From Acetobacter sicerae (GTDB taxonomy: Bacteria > Pseudomonadota > Alphaproteobacteria > Acetobacterales > Acetobacteraceae): a stretch of 64,000 nucleotides of DNA. The notes under the pieces are model-generated. The model did no database searches, was not told the DNA's origin, and worked only from the letters and a program-made list of their open reading frames with translations. Positions 27,246-36,897 of the stretch are shown here, piece by piece. The stretch is taken from contig NZ_JAAABN010000005.1 of the NCBI RefSeq assembly GCF_011516765.1, forward strand, positions 186,001 through 250,000, read 5' to 3'. Numbering within the stretch: the stretch's first letter is position 1; the number at the start of each line of letters is the position of its first letter. Both the position numbers and the translations under genes were made by a program.

Positions 27246-27555
27246 AGCGGAGTTCTGGGCAGCCTGCTTGCCAGCAGCGGCCCAATGACTGAGAAGTATT
27301 GATCCTGTTTTGGGCGATAGGTGATGTAATAATCGTCAGGAATGATATGGCGATCTGAGCGCAGGTGTTCAGAAGACTGATCTGTACTGTCTGGGTTCGG
27401 CGAGGTTGTGCTGAAACCAGGCAGAAAAAGATCATTTACCCGCATGGATCAGTAATTGTTTTACTTATGATATCCGTATAAATCTCCGCACCTATTGACG
27501 AACAGGTCAGCGCACGAAAAGAGTCGAAGCAGGCATTTCTGCGTAAGATGCGCCG
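27246..27555. other. Intergenic region between converging genes
   Basis: 310 bp. Short minus-strand open frames (about 72 codons) overlap the end of the YcaC-like gene and lack a ribosome binding site. I see no RNA gene or mobile element remnant. Confidence 0.4.
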
Positions 27556-28071
27556 TTACTTCAGTGTCTCGCGCATCTTCTGCCGCAGGGTGTTGCAGCG
27601 TTTCGTGTAGTGCGTGGCGCGAAATGCCGTAAAGAAATTCACGCAGAAGGCCGCGAACAGGGACAGAAAGGACGCCAGCGTCAGCACCATGCCAAACGGG
27701 GGCAGCGGGGTGTCATAACGGACGCCGGAATACCAGAGCAGGCTGATGCTCAGGATCGCTCCGAGCAGACCGAACACCCCTGTGGTCTTGAGCATTGAAT
27801 CCTCAACCTGTTCGAAATCCGAGGTTTCATGCCAGAGATCGAACAGCTGACGGTCAATCTCTCCCACCTTGTCGGCATGCGCCGCCTTGTCTTCGGTGGT
27901 GATCTTGTGGGGATTCTTGCGATAGATATCGAGTTCCTGCCGCGCCTTGGTAAAGACGTGACGGCGTTCCTTGATGGCGGGAATACTGATATCGACAAAG
28001 CTGAGGATGGCGACGTTCAATCCGGCCGAAAGCTGGATGATCGCCTGAAAATCACCCCATGTCGTTGTCAT
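27556..28071 (-). CDS. Hypothetical membrane protein, 171 aa
   Basis: ATG 28071 was chosen because GAGGA lies 7 nt upstream; the open frame extends further but without conserved content. The N-terminus holds a moderately hydrophobic segment (about 11-30). A charged, helical stretch of ~70 residues (many Lys, Arg, Glu, Asp; possibly a coiled coil) follows, then two strong transmembrane segments near 100-120 and 126-146, and a basic C-terminal tail. No family is recognised. It is downstream of leuB on the same strand but separated by the leuB terminator hairpin. Confidence 0.65.
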   Translation of the reverse strand: MTTTWGDFQAIIQLSAGLNVAILSFVDISIPAIKERRHVFTKARQELDIYRKNPHKITTEDKAAHADKVGEIDRQLFDLWHETSDFEQVEDSMLKTTGVFGLLGAILSISLLWYSGVRYDTPLPPFGMVLTLASFLSLFAAFCVNFFTAFRATHYTKRCNTLRQKMRETLK

Positions 28072-28218
28072 CGTCCATTCCTCACAGCGTCTGTCTGATG
28101 GGAATGTTTTTAGCGAGAGACGGGTGTGAGGCAGAACACCTCTACAGCATGACAGCCATTCAGGAGCGCGCCGGGTCGTCCCGGCGCTCATCCCTTCTGT
28201 TCAGGACAATCAGGATTT

Positions 28219-28258
28219 CAGGAAAGTCTCAGAGGACGCGCCGGCTGAGACTTTCCTG
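28219..28258 (-). terminator. Hairpin after leuB
   Basis: Perfect 14-bp inverted repeat (28219-28232 and 28245-28258, core GGAAAGTCTCAG/CTGAGACTTTCC) with a 12-nt loop, 11 nt beyond the leuB stop. A strong stem without a U-tract on the minus strand. Confidence 0.65.
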
Positions 28259-28268
28259 TCTTCAGTCC

Positions 28269-29378
28269 TCAGTCGGCCAGCTTGTCCAGTTCGCGGACAA
28301 TCGCCTCGCCCATGACGTCGGTGCCGACGCGGGCCTTGCCTTCGCTCATGATGTCCGCCGTGCGCAGACCGGTCGCCAGCACGGCCGAGACCGCGTTCTC
28401 GATCATCGTCGCTTCGGTTTCGAGATCGAAGGAGTAACGCAGCAGCATCGCCAGAGAGAGGATCTGCGCGATGGGGTTGGCGATGCCTTTGCCAGCGATA
28501 TCCGGGGCGCTGCCGTGGATCGGCTCATAGAGCGCGGGCATGCGACCGTCGGAATGCTTCGCTCCAAGGGTGGCGGACGGCAGCATGCCGAGGCTGCCGG
28601 TCAGCATGGACGCGAGATCGGACAGGACGTCGCCGAACAGGTTGCCGGTGACGATCACATCGAACTGGCGCGGATTGCGGACCAGCTGCATGGCGCAGTT
28701 GTCGGCCAGCATGTGCGACAGCGTCACGTCGGAATATTCGCGGGCGTGGAGGTCAGTGATGACCTCTTTCCACAGCAGGCCGCTTTCCATGACATTGTGC
28801 TTCTCGACGGAGCAGACGCTGTTCTGGCGCTTGCGGGCCATCTCGAAAGCGATGCGACCGACGCGCTCGATTTCGTGCGTCGTGTAGACTTCCGTGTTGA
28901 TGCCGCGCTTCTCGCCGTTCGGCAGCGTCTCAATGCCGCGTGGGTCGCCGAAATAGATACCGCCTGTGCTCTCGCGGACGATCATGATGTCGAGGCCCTT
29001 CACGACCTCCGGCTTGAGGGTGGAGGCGTCCACCAGCGCGTCAAACACCTTGGCCGGACGCAGGTTGGCGAACAGGCCGAGTTCCTGACGCAGCTTGAGA
29101 ATGGCCAGTTCCGGGCGCTTGTCGAAGCCGACAGTGTTCCACTTCGGGTCGCCCACGGAGCCGAACAGCACGGCGTCAGCCTCGCGGGCCTTCTGGATGA
29201 CTTCCTCGCGGATCGGCGTGCCGTATTCGGCCAGCGACGCACCACCGACAAGGTCTTCGGAGACGTCGAACGTGATGCCGCGCTTGCGGCTGAGCCATGC
29301 GGTGACGCGCGCCACTTCGCGCATGACTTCGGGGCCGATGCCGTCGCCCGGGAGGATCAGCAGTTTCCTGGCACTCAT
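28269..29378 (-). CDS. leuB: 3-isopropylmalate dehydrogenase
   Basis: 369 aa, the standard length. Catalyses NAD-dependent oxidative decarboxylation of (2R,3S)-3-isopropylmalate to 2-oxoisocaproate precursor in leucine synthesis. The N-terminus [10 protein letters not shown] is typical. Arginines in [13 protein letters not shown] bind the substrate, [11 protein letters not shown] is the family signature region, and [14 protein letters not shown] carries the NAD-binding loop. leuC, leuD and leuA are not in the window. The gene is flanked by its own upstream inverted repeat and downstream hairpin, so it is likely monocistronic. Confidence 0.96.
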   Translation of the reverse strand: MSARKLLILPGDGIGPEVMREVARVTAWLSRKRGITFDVSEDLVGGASLAEYGTPIREEVIQKAREADAVLFGSVGDPKWNTVGFDKRPELAILKLRQELGLFANLRPAKVFDALVDASTLKPEVVKGLDIMIVRESTGGIYFGDPRGIETLPNGEKRGINTEVYTTHEIERVGRIAFEMARKRQNSVCSVEKHNVMESGLLWKEVITDLHAREYSDVTLSHMLADNCAMQLVRNPRQFDVIVTGNLFGDVLSDLASMLTGSLGMLPSATLGAKHSDGRMPALYEPIHGSAPDIAGKGIANPIAQILSLAMLLRYSFDLETEATMIENAVSAVLATGLRTADIMSEGKARVGTDVMGEAIVRELDKLAD

Positions 29379-29447
29379 GACAATCTCCGGTGTCCTGTTG
29401 TTTAGCCGCGTATCTACCAGCCGGGACGGGGGGGTTCAATGTAGCCG

Positions 29448-29480
29448 CCGATGATACCTCTGATCACTGGGGATCATCGG
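29448..29480. promoter_or_regulatory. Inverted repeat upstream of leuB
   Basis: CCGATGAT (29448-29455) and ATCATCGG (29473-29480) enclose a TGATCA palindrome, 70-100 bp before the leuB start. Either an operator or an RNA hairpin in the leader. No leucine-rich leader peptide was found. Confidence 0.4.
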
Positions 29481-29625
29481 AATTTCTCCAGCCACAATGA
29501 TATGTCCGGCGGAAAGTGCCTCAAACCTTGCCGAGGCCATTACTGAAGCAGGCATTTTTGGAACCATGACGAAGGAAGCGTGCCTGATAACACGCTCCAT
29601 CCTTCTAGGGATTAATCTACTGCCG

Positions 29626-30906
29626 CTATTTCTGCAGGATAAAATGCGTATTCGGCCGCATCGGAAGGTCGATGAAAGCTCCGGGAGACAGTGTTTCGTA
29701 TTTCTCGCTCAAAGCAGAAAAGCCACGGTCTGGCTCTACCGGCATCCGCCAGTCGTAAGGAATGCCAACCAACAGACACATCAGCAGCCCAATACGCGCA
29801 AAAGTCCGGGTCCAGCCTCGGGAAGCTGCGAAAGAAAGTGTGGTAAGGACAACAAGCCAGAAAGTAATGGGAATATAAAAATACCGCACACTTGAATCAG
29901 GCAGCAGAAGCAGCTCCCACATGGGAGAGTTATCCCATGCCAGAGGGCGCCAGAGAGAAGCGGCCAGCACAAAAAGAGCAAACACGCCATACAGTCGCAC
30001 CGCAGGGAAACGTCGGCAGGCATCGATCATCAGCCATACCCCTCCAAGCGCCAGAATCCAGGGCAACACGCCACTCTTCCAGAGAGAAAGAGTATAAAGG
30101 TGCGGAAGATGCAGATGACCCAAAAGCGTCGCGGCAACAATCTGTCCCGCGATCAGACGCGCCAATCCTGTCAGGCTGGCGCCCAGATGAGGAGCGACAT
30201 CACGGGGTTGCTGCAAAATCGAGCCTGCCTGAATGGCGGCGCAGGCGAACAAAAGTCCAAATCGTGTGAAACGGACCTTGTCAGGCTGACTCCAGGTCAC
30301 CCATGCCGCTATTGGAAGCAAAAACACGGCGAATGGGCCACTTAATCCACTGATGACCAGCATGAGGCAATCAAACACCCAACCAGCCGCCGTGCGGGGC
30401 GGAGAGGCGACAATGATGAGAAATGCCAACACCGCAAGATGCCACTGACTATTTGTCAGATTGGCATAAACCTCCCATGTATTCGGCATCGCGCAGAGGA
30501 TGGCCCCGATCATAAAGCGGAGTGCTGTCGATGGACATAGTGCGGCGCATCGGGAGGACAGGAAATAGGCAGGCGGCATGATCTGGAAAATGAACGCCGC
30601 CAGTGCGAATATCAGCGGTCCATCCTTCAGCGGAAAAGGAGCGGCCAGCAGGCCGATAAGTCGACTATCCGTCTGGAAATAGCCCGTGTGGGGCATGAGA
30701 AGGCTGCCGAGACCAAACTTGCGGGCTTCCGGCCACCAGAACCATCCATCCTCTCCCCAGAAAGTGGGATGTGTGAGAATTTCAGGCCACCGCAAAAAGG
30801 TGATCAGGCTGAAGATCGCGATGCCAAGCAGGAATGCCGCGGAAGAAGGACCGTCTATGCGCATGGTGTCGGCAAATAACGGAGCAGGTCGACGGAACGC
30901 GCGCAT
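29626..30906 (-). CDS. Polytopic membrane protein of unknown function, 426 aa
   Basis: About ten hydrophobic segments spread over the whole length. The first extramembrane loop carries F-W-G-E-D-G-W-F-W-W-P-E-A, an acidic/aromatic motif in the position where GT-C glycosyltransferases keep their catalytic aspartates, and a later loop has N-L-T-N-S-Q-W-H-L. These features suggest a GT-C-like or O-antigen-type membrane enzyme, but I cannot assign the family. AAAGG 6-7 nt upstream supports ATG 30906. Neighbours (leuB, tag) give no functional clue. Confidence 0.65.
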   Translation of the reverse strand: MRAFRRPAPLFADTMRIDGPSSAAFLLGIAIFSLITFLRWPEILTHPTFWGEDGWFWWPEARKFGLGSLLMPHTGYFQTDSRLIGLLAAPFPLKDGPLIFALAAFIFQIMPPAYFLSSRCAALCPSTALRFMIGAILCAMPNTWEVYANLTNSQWHLAVLAFLIIVASPPRTAAGWVFDCLMLVISGLSGPFAVFLLPIAAWVTWSQPDKVRFTRFGLLFACAAIQAGSILQQPRDVAPHLGASLTGLARLIAGQIVAATLLGHLHLPHLYTLSLWKSGVLPWILALGGVWLMIDACRRFPAVRLYGVFALFVLAASLWRPLAWDNSPMWELLLLPDSSVRYFYIPITFWLVVLTTLSFAASRGWTRTFARIGLLMCLLVGIPYDWRMPVEPDRGFSALSEKYETLSPGAFIDLPMRPNTHFILQK

Positions 30907-31007
30907 ATAGAGCCTTTGGTAAAATTACGAACAGCCTTCCTAATATATCGCCTGAAGGCTAGTCCAGTTCAGAAAATATTGATCCTGCTCAAAAAGAGGA
31001 AACCCTA

Positions 31008-31610
31008 TTGCAAACAATTGCTGGCCATGACGGGCGACTACGATGCGCATGGTGCACCGTTACCAAGGACTATGAAGCTTACCATGACAGGGAATGGGGC
31101 TTTCCCGTCTCCTCAGACCAGCGTCTGTTCGAAAAACTCTGTCTGGAAGGCTTTCAGGCCGGCCTGAGCTGGAGAACCATCCTCCAGAAACGGGAAGCAT
31201 TCCGGGAGGCTTTCCATGGCTTCGATCCGGAGCGCGTTGCCCGGTTTGGAGTGCAGGATGTAGAGCGTCTGCTCCAGAATGCTGCCATCATCCGCCACAG
31301 AGGCAAGATCGAAGCCACGATCAACAATGCCCGGCGGATGCTGGAACTGGTGGAGAAGGAAAGCTCGCTCGCGGCCTTTATCTGGCAATTCGAGCCGGAA
31401 CGACTACCAGTGCCAGAAATCGTGTCCGAAACGGCAGCCTCCCGCGCGCTCTCGAAAGAACTCAAGAAACGCGGCTGGAAGTTTGTCGGTCCCACCACTG
31501 TCTATGCGTTCATGCAGGCGATGGGACTGGTCAATGACCACGCGCCCGACTGCGCGATGCGGGAAAAAGCGGAAGCCGCGCGGGCAGCTTTCAGCGTGCC
31601 GGAACGGTGA
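31008..31610 (+). CDS. tag: DNA-3-methyladenine glycosylase I
   Basis: 200 aa base-excision repair enzyme that removes 3-methyladenine from alkylated DNA. TTG start with AGAGGA 8 nt upstream; no ATG precedes the conserved N-terminus. The R-C-A-W-C motif (Cys13/Cys16) and H-D-R-E-W-G supply zinc-site residues at the N-terminus, and H-A-P-D-C supplies the C-terminal pair. F-E-K-L-C-L-E-G-F-Q-A-G-L-S-W is the family signature and K-F-V-G-P-T-T-V-Y-A-F-M-Q-A-x-G the C-terminal conserved block. Converges with the YbaK-family gene, almost touching. Confidence 0.94.
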   Translation: MQTIAGHDGRLRCAWCTVTKDYEAYHDREWGFPVSSDQRLFEKLCLEGFQAGLSWRTILQKREAFREAFHGFDPERVARFGVQDVERLLQNAAIIRHRGKIEATINNARRMLELVEKESSLAAFIWQFEPERLPVPEIVSETAASRALSKELKKRGWKFVGPTTVYAFMQAMGLVNDHAPDCAMREKAEAARAAFSVPER

Positions 31611-31614
31611 GAGC

Positions 31615-32091
31615 TTACGCCCCCACCTCTGCCACCTTTGCATTTCTCAACCGCACCACATCGGCGGGCGCGATCCGGACGACGAAACCCTGATCTCCAG
31701 CGTTGATGTAGATGTGATCCTGCGTCATCGCATCCTGCGAAATGACCAGTGGAATGTCTGTCTTCTGACCGAACGGGCTGGTGCCACCACCCTGATAACC
31801 TGTCAGTTCATGCGCCTTTTCCGGGCTCATCATGCGGGCATTCCGCCCTCCGAAAAGGGCCGCTACTTTTTTCAGATTGAGCTTCTGATCCACGGGCGCG
31901 ATGACACAGGCGGGCTGCTTCCTGTCGATCTCCACCACCAGTGTTTTGAGCACGCTGTCGGGCCTTGAACCGAGCGCTTCCGCCGCCTGCATCCCGATGG
32001 GACCACCTTCCGGCGCGTAGGTGTATTCATGCAGACTGTAAGGCACATCCTGCCCGGCAAGAAAGACGGTTGCGGCAGTCTCTTTCGTCAC
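31615..32091 (-). CDS. ybaK: YbaK/EbsC-family aminoacyl-tRNA deacylase
   Basis: 158 aa from GTG 32091 (GGAG 8 nt upstream). The open frame continues upstream, but those residues are not conserved. YbaK proteins hydrolyse Cys-tRNA(Pro) made in error by prolyl-tRNA synthetase. Diagnostic features are the Y-x-x-H-E-Y near the start, K-T-L-V-V with the catalytic-site lysine nearby (D-Q-K-L-N-L-K-K), G-G-R-N-A-R-M, G-Y-x-x-G-G-T-S-P-F-G and the final I-N-A-G-D-Q-G. The spacing matches YbaK more than ProX or EbsC. Stands between tag and the mechanosensitive channel. Confidence 0.9.
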   Translation of the reverse strand: MTKETAATVFLAGQDVPYSLHEYTYAPEGGPIGMQAAEALGSRPDSVLKTLVVEIDRKQPACVIAPVDQKLNLKKVAALFGGRNARMMSPEKAHELTGYQGGGTSPFGQKTDIPLVISQDAMTQDHIYINAGDQGFVVRIAPADVVRLRNAKVAEVGA

Positions 32092-32226
32092 GTTCTGGCT
32101 CCTGCTGATCGTCCTGAAAACAGACCGGAGGAGAAAAACAGGCGGAAGGCCGTTTGCCAACCCTGAAACGGTCGTGAAACAGGAGCAGCCGTTCCTGCGT
32201 TCCGATACTGTCATTGCAGAGTTGGG

Positions 32227-33402
32227 TTACAGGGAGAACGAGTTGCCCGGACCTTCTGGCATCGGTCCCTGCAGGCGGAAGGGCATGGGCTGGTTTTCGT
32301 CTGATGAAGCCGGGGTCGAGAACCGCGTCTGCGGGAAGGCTTCCGGGCAGTTTTCGCGTATCCAGACAATGATCCGCTCACGGATGGCGCAGCGCAGGTC
32401 CCAGCTTCGCACGGCAGTCCGCGCCCCGGCAGTGATACGCAGCATGATGACCCGGTCCGTTGAGTCCGCGACCTGCACGCTGAAGTCCTTGCCATTCCAC
32501 TCGCGACAACCTTCGACAATTTCGGAGAGCTTGTTACGGATCTGTTCCACGGGAGCCAGAAAATCGAGATAGAGATAGACCGCGCCGGTCAGTTCGGCGG
32601 AATTGTAGGTCCAGTTCTCGAAAGGATTATCGAGGAAGTAGGACAGCGGCACGATCCGCCTGCGCTTGTCCCACGCGCGGAGAACCACGAACGTCGCGTT
32701 GATTTCCTCGACCCATGTCCAGTCGCCGTTGAAGGCGATCATGTCGCCCATGCGGATGGGCTGTGTGACGGCAATCTGCGCACCCGCGATCAGGTTGGTC
32801 AGCACGGAACGGGCGGCCAGACCGACCACGAGGGAAGCCGCGCCGGCGGAAGCGAGCAGGCTGAGGCCATATTGCCGGACGGGTTCGAACGTCATGAGCG
32901 CCGCACCGACGGTCAGCAGCCCGATGAGGATTTCCGCGATGCGCTGAAGCAGCCTGACCTGAGTCAGATGCTTTCTGCCCAGAATGTTTTCCTCGTGCTC
33001 CTCTCCCGAGGCGTCGAGCTGTTCGATGTAGAGCGAACAGGCCAGACGGGCCGACCGGATGAGGCTGAGCCCCAGAGCGAAGACGATCAGGACCGCCAGC
33101 AGATGCGCCAGTGGCCCCACGATCCGGGTAGAGATCTCCAGAGCCGGAATCGCCAGAATCATGATGACGGATGCCGCTACCAACTGGACAGGATGCCTCA
33201 GGATGGTCGCGCTGGTGCGGATAAAGGAGCCCGGACGTTTCTTTCCCGGCACGCGGGCAAAGCCACGCTTGAGGATAAAGCCCGCAATCCACGCCGCCAT
33301 GGCGCCAAGGGCGAAGAGGATGAAAAGGGAGGCGATGGTGGGAGGGAGCCAGTCGAACCACCCCTGAATGTCCAGGAGGGTTGAAAAAAACGTCTGTTTC
33401 AA
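32227..33402 (-). CDS. MscS-family mechanosensitive ion channel
   Basis: About 391 aa from TTG 33402 (GAGG 8 nt upstream), or 411 aa from an upstream ATG at 33462. Four or five hydrophobic segments end in the pore-lining TM3: L-L-A-S-A-G-A-A-S-L-V-V-G-L-A-A-R-S-V-L-T-N-L, with the small-residue packing that defines MscS. The cytosolic beta domain follows (Q-P-I-R-M-G-D-M-I, then V-E-E-I-N), with R-R-I-V-P-L-S-Y-F-L marking the plant/MSL-like subgroup. Relieves turgor on hypo-osmotic shock. Downstream of typA on the same strand, with a structured leader in between. Confidence 0.88.
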   Translation of the reverse strand: MKQTFFSTLLDIQGWFDWLPPTIASLFILFALGAMAAWIAGFILKRGFARVPGKKRPGSFIRTSATILRHPVQLVAASVIMILAIPALEISTRIVGPLAHLLAVLIVFALGLSLIRSARLACSLYIEQLDASGEEHEENILGRKHLTQVRLLQRIAEILIGLLTVGAALMTFEPVRQYGLSLLASAGAASLVVGLAARSVLTNLIAGAQIAVTQPIRMGDMIAFNGDWTWVEEINATFVVLRAWDKRRRIVPLSYFLDNPFENWTYNSAELTGAVYLYLDFLAPVEQIRNKLSEIVEGCREWNGKDFSVQVADSTDRVIMLRITAGARTAVRSWDLRCAIRERIIVWIRENCPEAFPQTRFSTPASSDENQPMPFRLQGPMPEGPGNSFSL

Positions 33403-33611
33403 AGGCTCGTCCTCATCCTTTCGCGCAGGAAAACAGATGGCCAGACGCCATCGGCAGGGCACAGCATACAGCCTTGCCCGAAGAATCTGTCGATTATGTT
33501 TCGAATGGACTGCGGACAGTCAGTATCAGGAGCGCAGAAACAGGCGAAAAGTTCCGGCCCGGTTCTGAATGAGGGCATGACGCCCGGCTCCGGAGGCCAT
33601 ACGGGCGGAGA

Positions 33612-33680
33612 ACCGGTCCCCCGCCGTAGGGAAGCGCTGAACGCTTCAGGGACCGGTCGGCAGGCTTGCCGCCCGGTCCC
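33612..33680 (-). terminator. typA terminator with competing stem segments
   Basis: Main hairpin: 33649-33662 pairs with 33667-33680 (GGGACCGG-T-CGGCA, loop GGCT), 13 of 14 positions. A third complementary segment ACCGGTCCC at 33612-33620 can pair with 33649-33657 instead, and GAAGCG/CGCTTC (33631-33636, 33642-33647) forms an inner hairpin. Lies about 20 nt after the typA stop and in the 5' region of the channel gene. Confidence 0.65.
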
Positions 33681-33698
33681 CTATATAGTCGTTTTGTA

Positions 33699-35522
33699 TC
33701 AGTCGTTCTTCTTGGAACGCTCGTTCTTCTTGCGCTCGTGCGGGTCGAGGTAGCGCTTACGCAGACGCACGGCGGACGGCGTGACTTCCACCAGCTCATC
33801 GTCCTCGATGTAAGCAATCGCCTGCTCGAGGCTCATCTTGCGCGGCGGAACCAGAAGCAGCGCCTCGTCCTTGCCGGCGGCGCGGATGTTGGTCAGCTTC
33901 TTTTCACGGACGGCGTTCACTTCGAGATCATTCTCGCGGGAATGTTCACCGATGATCATGCCGACATAGACCTTCTCGCCAGCGCCGACGAACAGCGTGC
34001 CGCGGTCCTGCAGGGAGAACAGTGAATACTGCGTGGTCGCACCGTCTTCCGACGAGATCAGCGAGCCGTTGCGACGGCCTTCGATCGTGCCGGCATAAGG
34101 CTGATAGCCCGCGAACAGACGGTTCATGATGCCAGTGCCGCGCGTGTCGGTCAGGAACTCGCCGTGATAGCCGATCAGGCCACGTGACGGGATCAGGAAG
34201 GTCAGACGCACCTTGTCGCCGCCGGACGGACGCATGTCCTGCATCTGGCCCTTACGGAGCGACATTTTCTCGACCACGACGCCTGAATAAGGCTCGTCCA
34301 CGTCGATCAGAACCTCTTCGTAAGGCTCCTCACGCTCGCCGGTCTCTTCGTTGGTGTGGAACAGCACGCGGGGACGACCGATGGTCAGCTCGAAGCCTTC
34401 GCGACGCATCGTCTCGATGAGCACGCCAAGCTGAAGCTCGCCACGACCGGCAACCTCGAACGCTTCGCTCTCGGGGCTTTCCGTCACGCGGATGGCGATG
34501 TTGCTTTCCGTTTCCTTGAACAGACGGTCACGGATCTGACGCGACGTGACCTTCTTGCCTTCACGACCACCCAGCGGGCCATCGTTGATGCGGAACGTCA
34601 TGGACAGTGTCGGCGGATCGACCGGAATGGCCTTCAGGGCTTCGGTCACTTCCGGAGAAGCGATCGTTTCCGGGATCGTGGCGTCGGACAGACCGGCGAC
34701 GGCGACGATGTCACCGGCTTCGACCTCATCCACAGGCACGCGATCAAGGCCACGGAAGGAGAGCAGCTTGGTCAGACGGCCTGTCTCGACAACGCTGCCG
34801 TCTTCACGCAGCACGCGGACCGGCATGTTGACCTTCGCACGACCCTGCTCGACGCGACCCGTCAGCACGCGGCCAAGGAAGTTGTCGGACTCGAGGATGG
34901 TCGCAACCATTGCGAACGGCTTGTCCTTGTCCAGATTCGGAGCCGGGACGTGACGCAGCACGAGGTCGAACATCGGGGACAGGTCCTTGCGGGGACCATC
35001 CAGCTCCGTGTCCGCCCAGCCCTGACGGCCGGAAGCGTAAAGCATCGGGAAGTCGAGCTGTTCGTCATTCGCGCCGAGGGAAGCGAACAGATCGAAGATC
35101 TCGTTGTGGACTTCGTCCGGACGGGCGTCGCCACGGTCGATCTTGTTCACGACGACGATCGGCTTCAGGCCACGGGCCAGCGCCTTGCCGACCACGAACT
35201 TGGTCTGCGGCAGCGCGCCTTCTGCGGCGTCAACCAGCACGATCGCGCCGTCCACCATGCTCAGGATACGCTCGACCTCGCCGCCGAAGTCGGCATGGCC
35301 CGGTGTATCGATGATGTTGATACGGGTGTCTTTCCAGACGACGGACGTGCACTTGGCGAGAATGGTGATGCCACGCTCGCGCTCAAGGTCGTTGCTGTCC
35401 ATCGCACGCTCAGCAACCTGCTGATGTTCGTGGAACGAGCCGGACTGCTTGAGCAGTTCGTCAACAAGAGTGGTCTTGCCATGATCGACGTGTGCGATAA
35501 TGGCGATGTTGCGAATATCCAT
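33699..35522 (-). CDS. typA: Ribosome-associated GTPase TypA/BipA
   Basis: About 607 aa from ATG 35522, the normal family length and start ([17 protein letters not shown]); in-frame starts upstream add 23 unconserved residues. Translational GTPase with G1 at about 10-18, [12 protein letters not shown] (G3), N-K-I-D-R (G4), then EF-G-like domains II, III and V and the BipA-specific C-terminal domain. Acts in 50S assembly and stress or low-temperature adaptation. Followed by a strong hairpin; no gene overlaps it. Confidence 0.95.
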   Translation of the reverse strand: MDIRNIAIIAHVDHGKTTLVDELLKQSGSFHEHQQVAERAMDSNDLERERGITILAKCTSVVWKDTRINIIDTPGHADFGGEVERILSMVDGAIVLVDAAEGALPQTKFVVGKALARGLKPIVVVNKIDRGDARPDEVHNEIFDLFASLGANDEQLDFPMLYASGRQGWADTELDGPRKDLSPMFDLVLRHVPAPNLDKDKPFAMVATILESDNFLGRVLTGRVEQGRAKVNMPVRVLREDGSVVETGRLTKLLSFRGLDRVPVDEVEAGDIVAVAGLSDATIPETIASPEVTEALKAIPVDPPTLSMTFRINDGPLGGREGKKVTSRQIRDRLFKETESNIAIRVTESPESEAFEVAGRGELQLGVLIETMRREGFELTIGRPRVLFHTNEETGEREEPYEEVLIDVDEPYSGVVVEKMSLRKGQMQDMRPSGGDKVRLTFLIPSRGLIGYHGEFLTDTRGTGIMNRLFAGYQPYAGTIEGRRNGSLISSEDGATTQYSLFSLQDRGTLFVGAGEKVYVGMIIGEHSRENDLEVNAVREKKLTNIRAAGKDEALLLVPPRKMSLEQAIAYIEDDELVEVTPSAVRLRKRYLDPHERKKNERSKKND

Positions 35523-35664
35523 CGTAAGGCGGACCTGATCTTTCTTTACGTACATGTCCGCCACTGACAGCCAGAAGCGCGCAGCGGACACCTGTTAACG
35601 GCTGTCCATAGAGGGCGGCGGCGCGGATTGCACGCGAAACTTCGCGGTCAAGCGCGTCTTTGAC

Positions 35665-35707
35665 GTGAAACCGGCGTGACCGGTTGTCTCGGTCACACCG
35701 GTTTCAC
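35665..35707. terminator. Long near-perfect hairpin between typA and the SMP-30 gene
   Basis: 18-bp arms 35665-35682 and 35690-35707 with one mismatch and a 7-nt loop (GTTGTCT), then TGCTTTTTCG on the plus strand. Probably ends the transcript of the upstream minus-strand lactonase gene and lies before the typA promoter. Confidence 0.6.
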
Positions 35708-35803
35708 TGCTTTTTCGTTCCGGTTTCCTGCCCGGAGAGAGGACTGTTTTCGCTGATGACCTCAGAGCGGTCGATCGCTGGCATAGACCCGTGTGCGCCT
35801 GCC

Positions 35804-36727
35804 TTATCCGGGCAGCATCATGAGACCCTGCGGCATGCCGGGTGTTTCAGTGCGCAGGCAGAACACGGCGCCGTTCAGCGGTTCCGCTTCAAGTTCGGCA
35901 GCCGACAGCCCTTTGCGCGCCGTGGTGATGAACACCGTCCGCAGATCATCGCCACCGAAAGCCGCCTTGGTCACATTGCTGGCAGGAACGGGAATCGGGG
36001 CGAGGCGTGTCCCGTCCGGGGCAAAGCGTTCCAGCCTGTGGCCACCCCAGACGCCGACCCACAGCGTGCCGGCACTGTCCATGGCCAGCCCGTCCGGCGC
36101 GCCATTGCTGACTTCGGCAAAAATCCGCTGGTCTGCGAGATCCCCGTTCGATGTGACGTCAAAGGCGTAAATCACGCCTTGCGCCGACTCGCAGTGATAG
36201 AGGGTCTGACTATCCGGAGACATGACCGGGCCGTTGCTGATCGTGTAGCCGCTATGATGCCGACGCAGGGCCACATCCCCCCCTTCCATGCTGTAGAGGG
36301 AGCCGATGGGAAGTTCTTCCTTGTCATCCATCGTGCCGAACCAGAGCCGTCCGGACCTGTCCACATGGGCGTCGTTCAGGCGTGTGCGGGAATGGTGCTG
36401 TTCGACGGGTATGAACGGATGGGTGCGTCCGGTCTCAGGATCGAAAAGATACAGACCGTCTTCCATGCCGCAGATCAGGGCGCCGTCCTGGGTTGGTACC
36501 AGAAAGGTCGGACGGCGCTGCACATGCCAGGTTGAACGCATCCCGTCGGAGGGGCGGTAACGATGCAGGGCGCAGCTCAGGATATCAACGAAGTAGAATG
36601 CAGACTCCGTTTCGCTCCAGACCGGTCCTTCTCCGAGCTTCGCCTGTAGATTCCAGACGCTGACGACTTCGTTGATCTTTGCTTCCGTAGCCTGAAAAAT
36701 TCTGTCTACAGGGATGTGTGCGGTCAT
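35804..36727 (-). CDS. SMP-30/gluconolactonase-family protein
   Basis: About 307 aa from ATG 36727 (GGAGG 7 nt upstream), six-bladed propeller. The opening L-G-E-G-P-V-W gives the metal-binding Glu, R-L-N-D-A-H-V-D-R-S-G-R-L-W-F-G-T-M-D gives Asn/Asp ligands, and Y-x-x-D, S-N-G-P and G-x-P-D-G-L-A-M-D give the rest. Such enzymes hydrolyse aldonolactones made by sugar dehydrogenases, which fits the oxidative sugar metabolism of acetic acid bacteria. The substrate (glucono-, arabino- or xylonolactone) cannot be told. It stands alone, divergent from feoA, with a long hairpin downstream. Confidence 0.9.
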   Translation of the reverse strand: MTAHIPVDRIFQATEAKINEVVSVWNLQAKLGEGPVWSETESAFYFVDILSCALHRYRPSDGMRSTWHVQRRPTFLVPTQDGALICGMEDGLYLFDPETGRTHPFIPVEQHHSRTRLNDAHVDRSGRLWFGTMDDKEELPIGSLYSMEGGDVALRRHHSGYTISNGPVMSPDSQTLYHCESAQGVIYAFDVTSNGDLADQRIFAEVSNGAPDGLAMDSAGTLWVGVWGGHRLERFAPDGTRLAPIPVPASNVTKAAFGGDDLRTVFITTARKGLSAAELEAEPLNGAVFCLRTETPGMPQGLMMLPG

Positions 36728-36897
36728 AGACATGCCTCCGGGCTGGTAACGGGCAAAAATGGGGAAAGTTGCTGCGCAGTGATGCGTGGCCTGCCTACCT
36801 GTCCCCCGCCTGTCTGACGCCGAAGTGGACACAGGCATGAATAGGAAATAGGTATCATTCGCAACATGCCAACAGAACAGGCGGATAGGATCTGCGC

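Noticed and set aside
27224..27445. 73-aa minus-strand frame next to the YcaC-like gene
   Set aside because: Overlaps the end of that gene, lacks a ribosome site and has no known similarity.
28059..29405. Long plus-strand open frame of 448 codons
   Set aside because: It is antisense to leuB over nearly its entire length and reads as low-complexity His/Asp/Arg/Gln sequence; leuB is certain.
34356..35567. Plus-strand open frame of 403 codons
   Set aside because: Antisense to typA, with the same His/Asp/Arg/Leu bias and no ribosome site.
36848..36870. Possible Fur box before feoA
   Set aside because: ATAGGTATCATTCGCA matches only part of the 19-bp consensus and lacks symmetry; too weak to report as a site.
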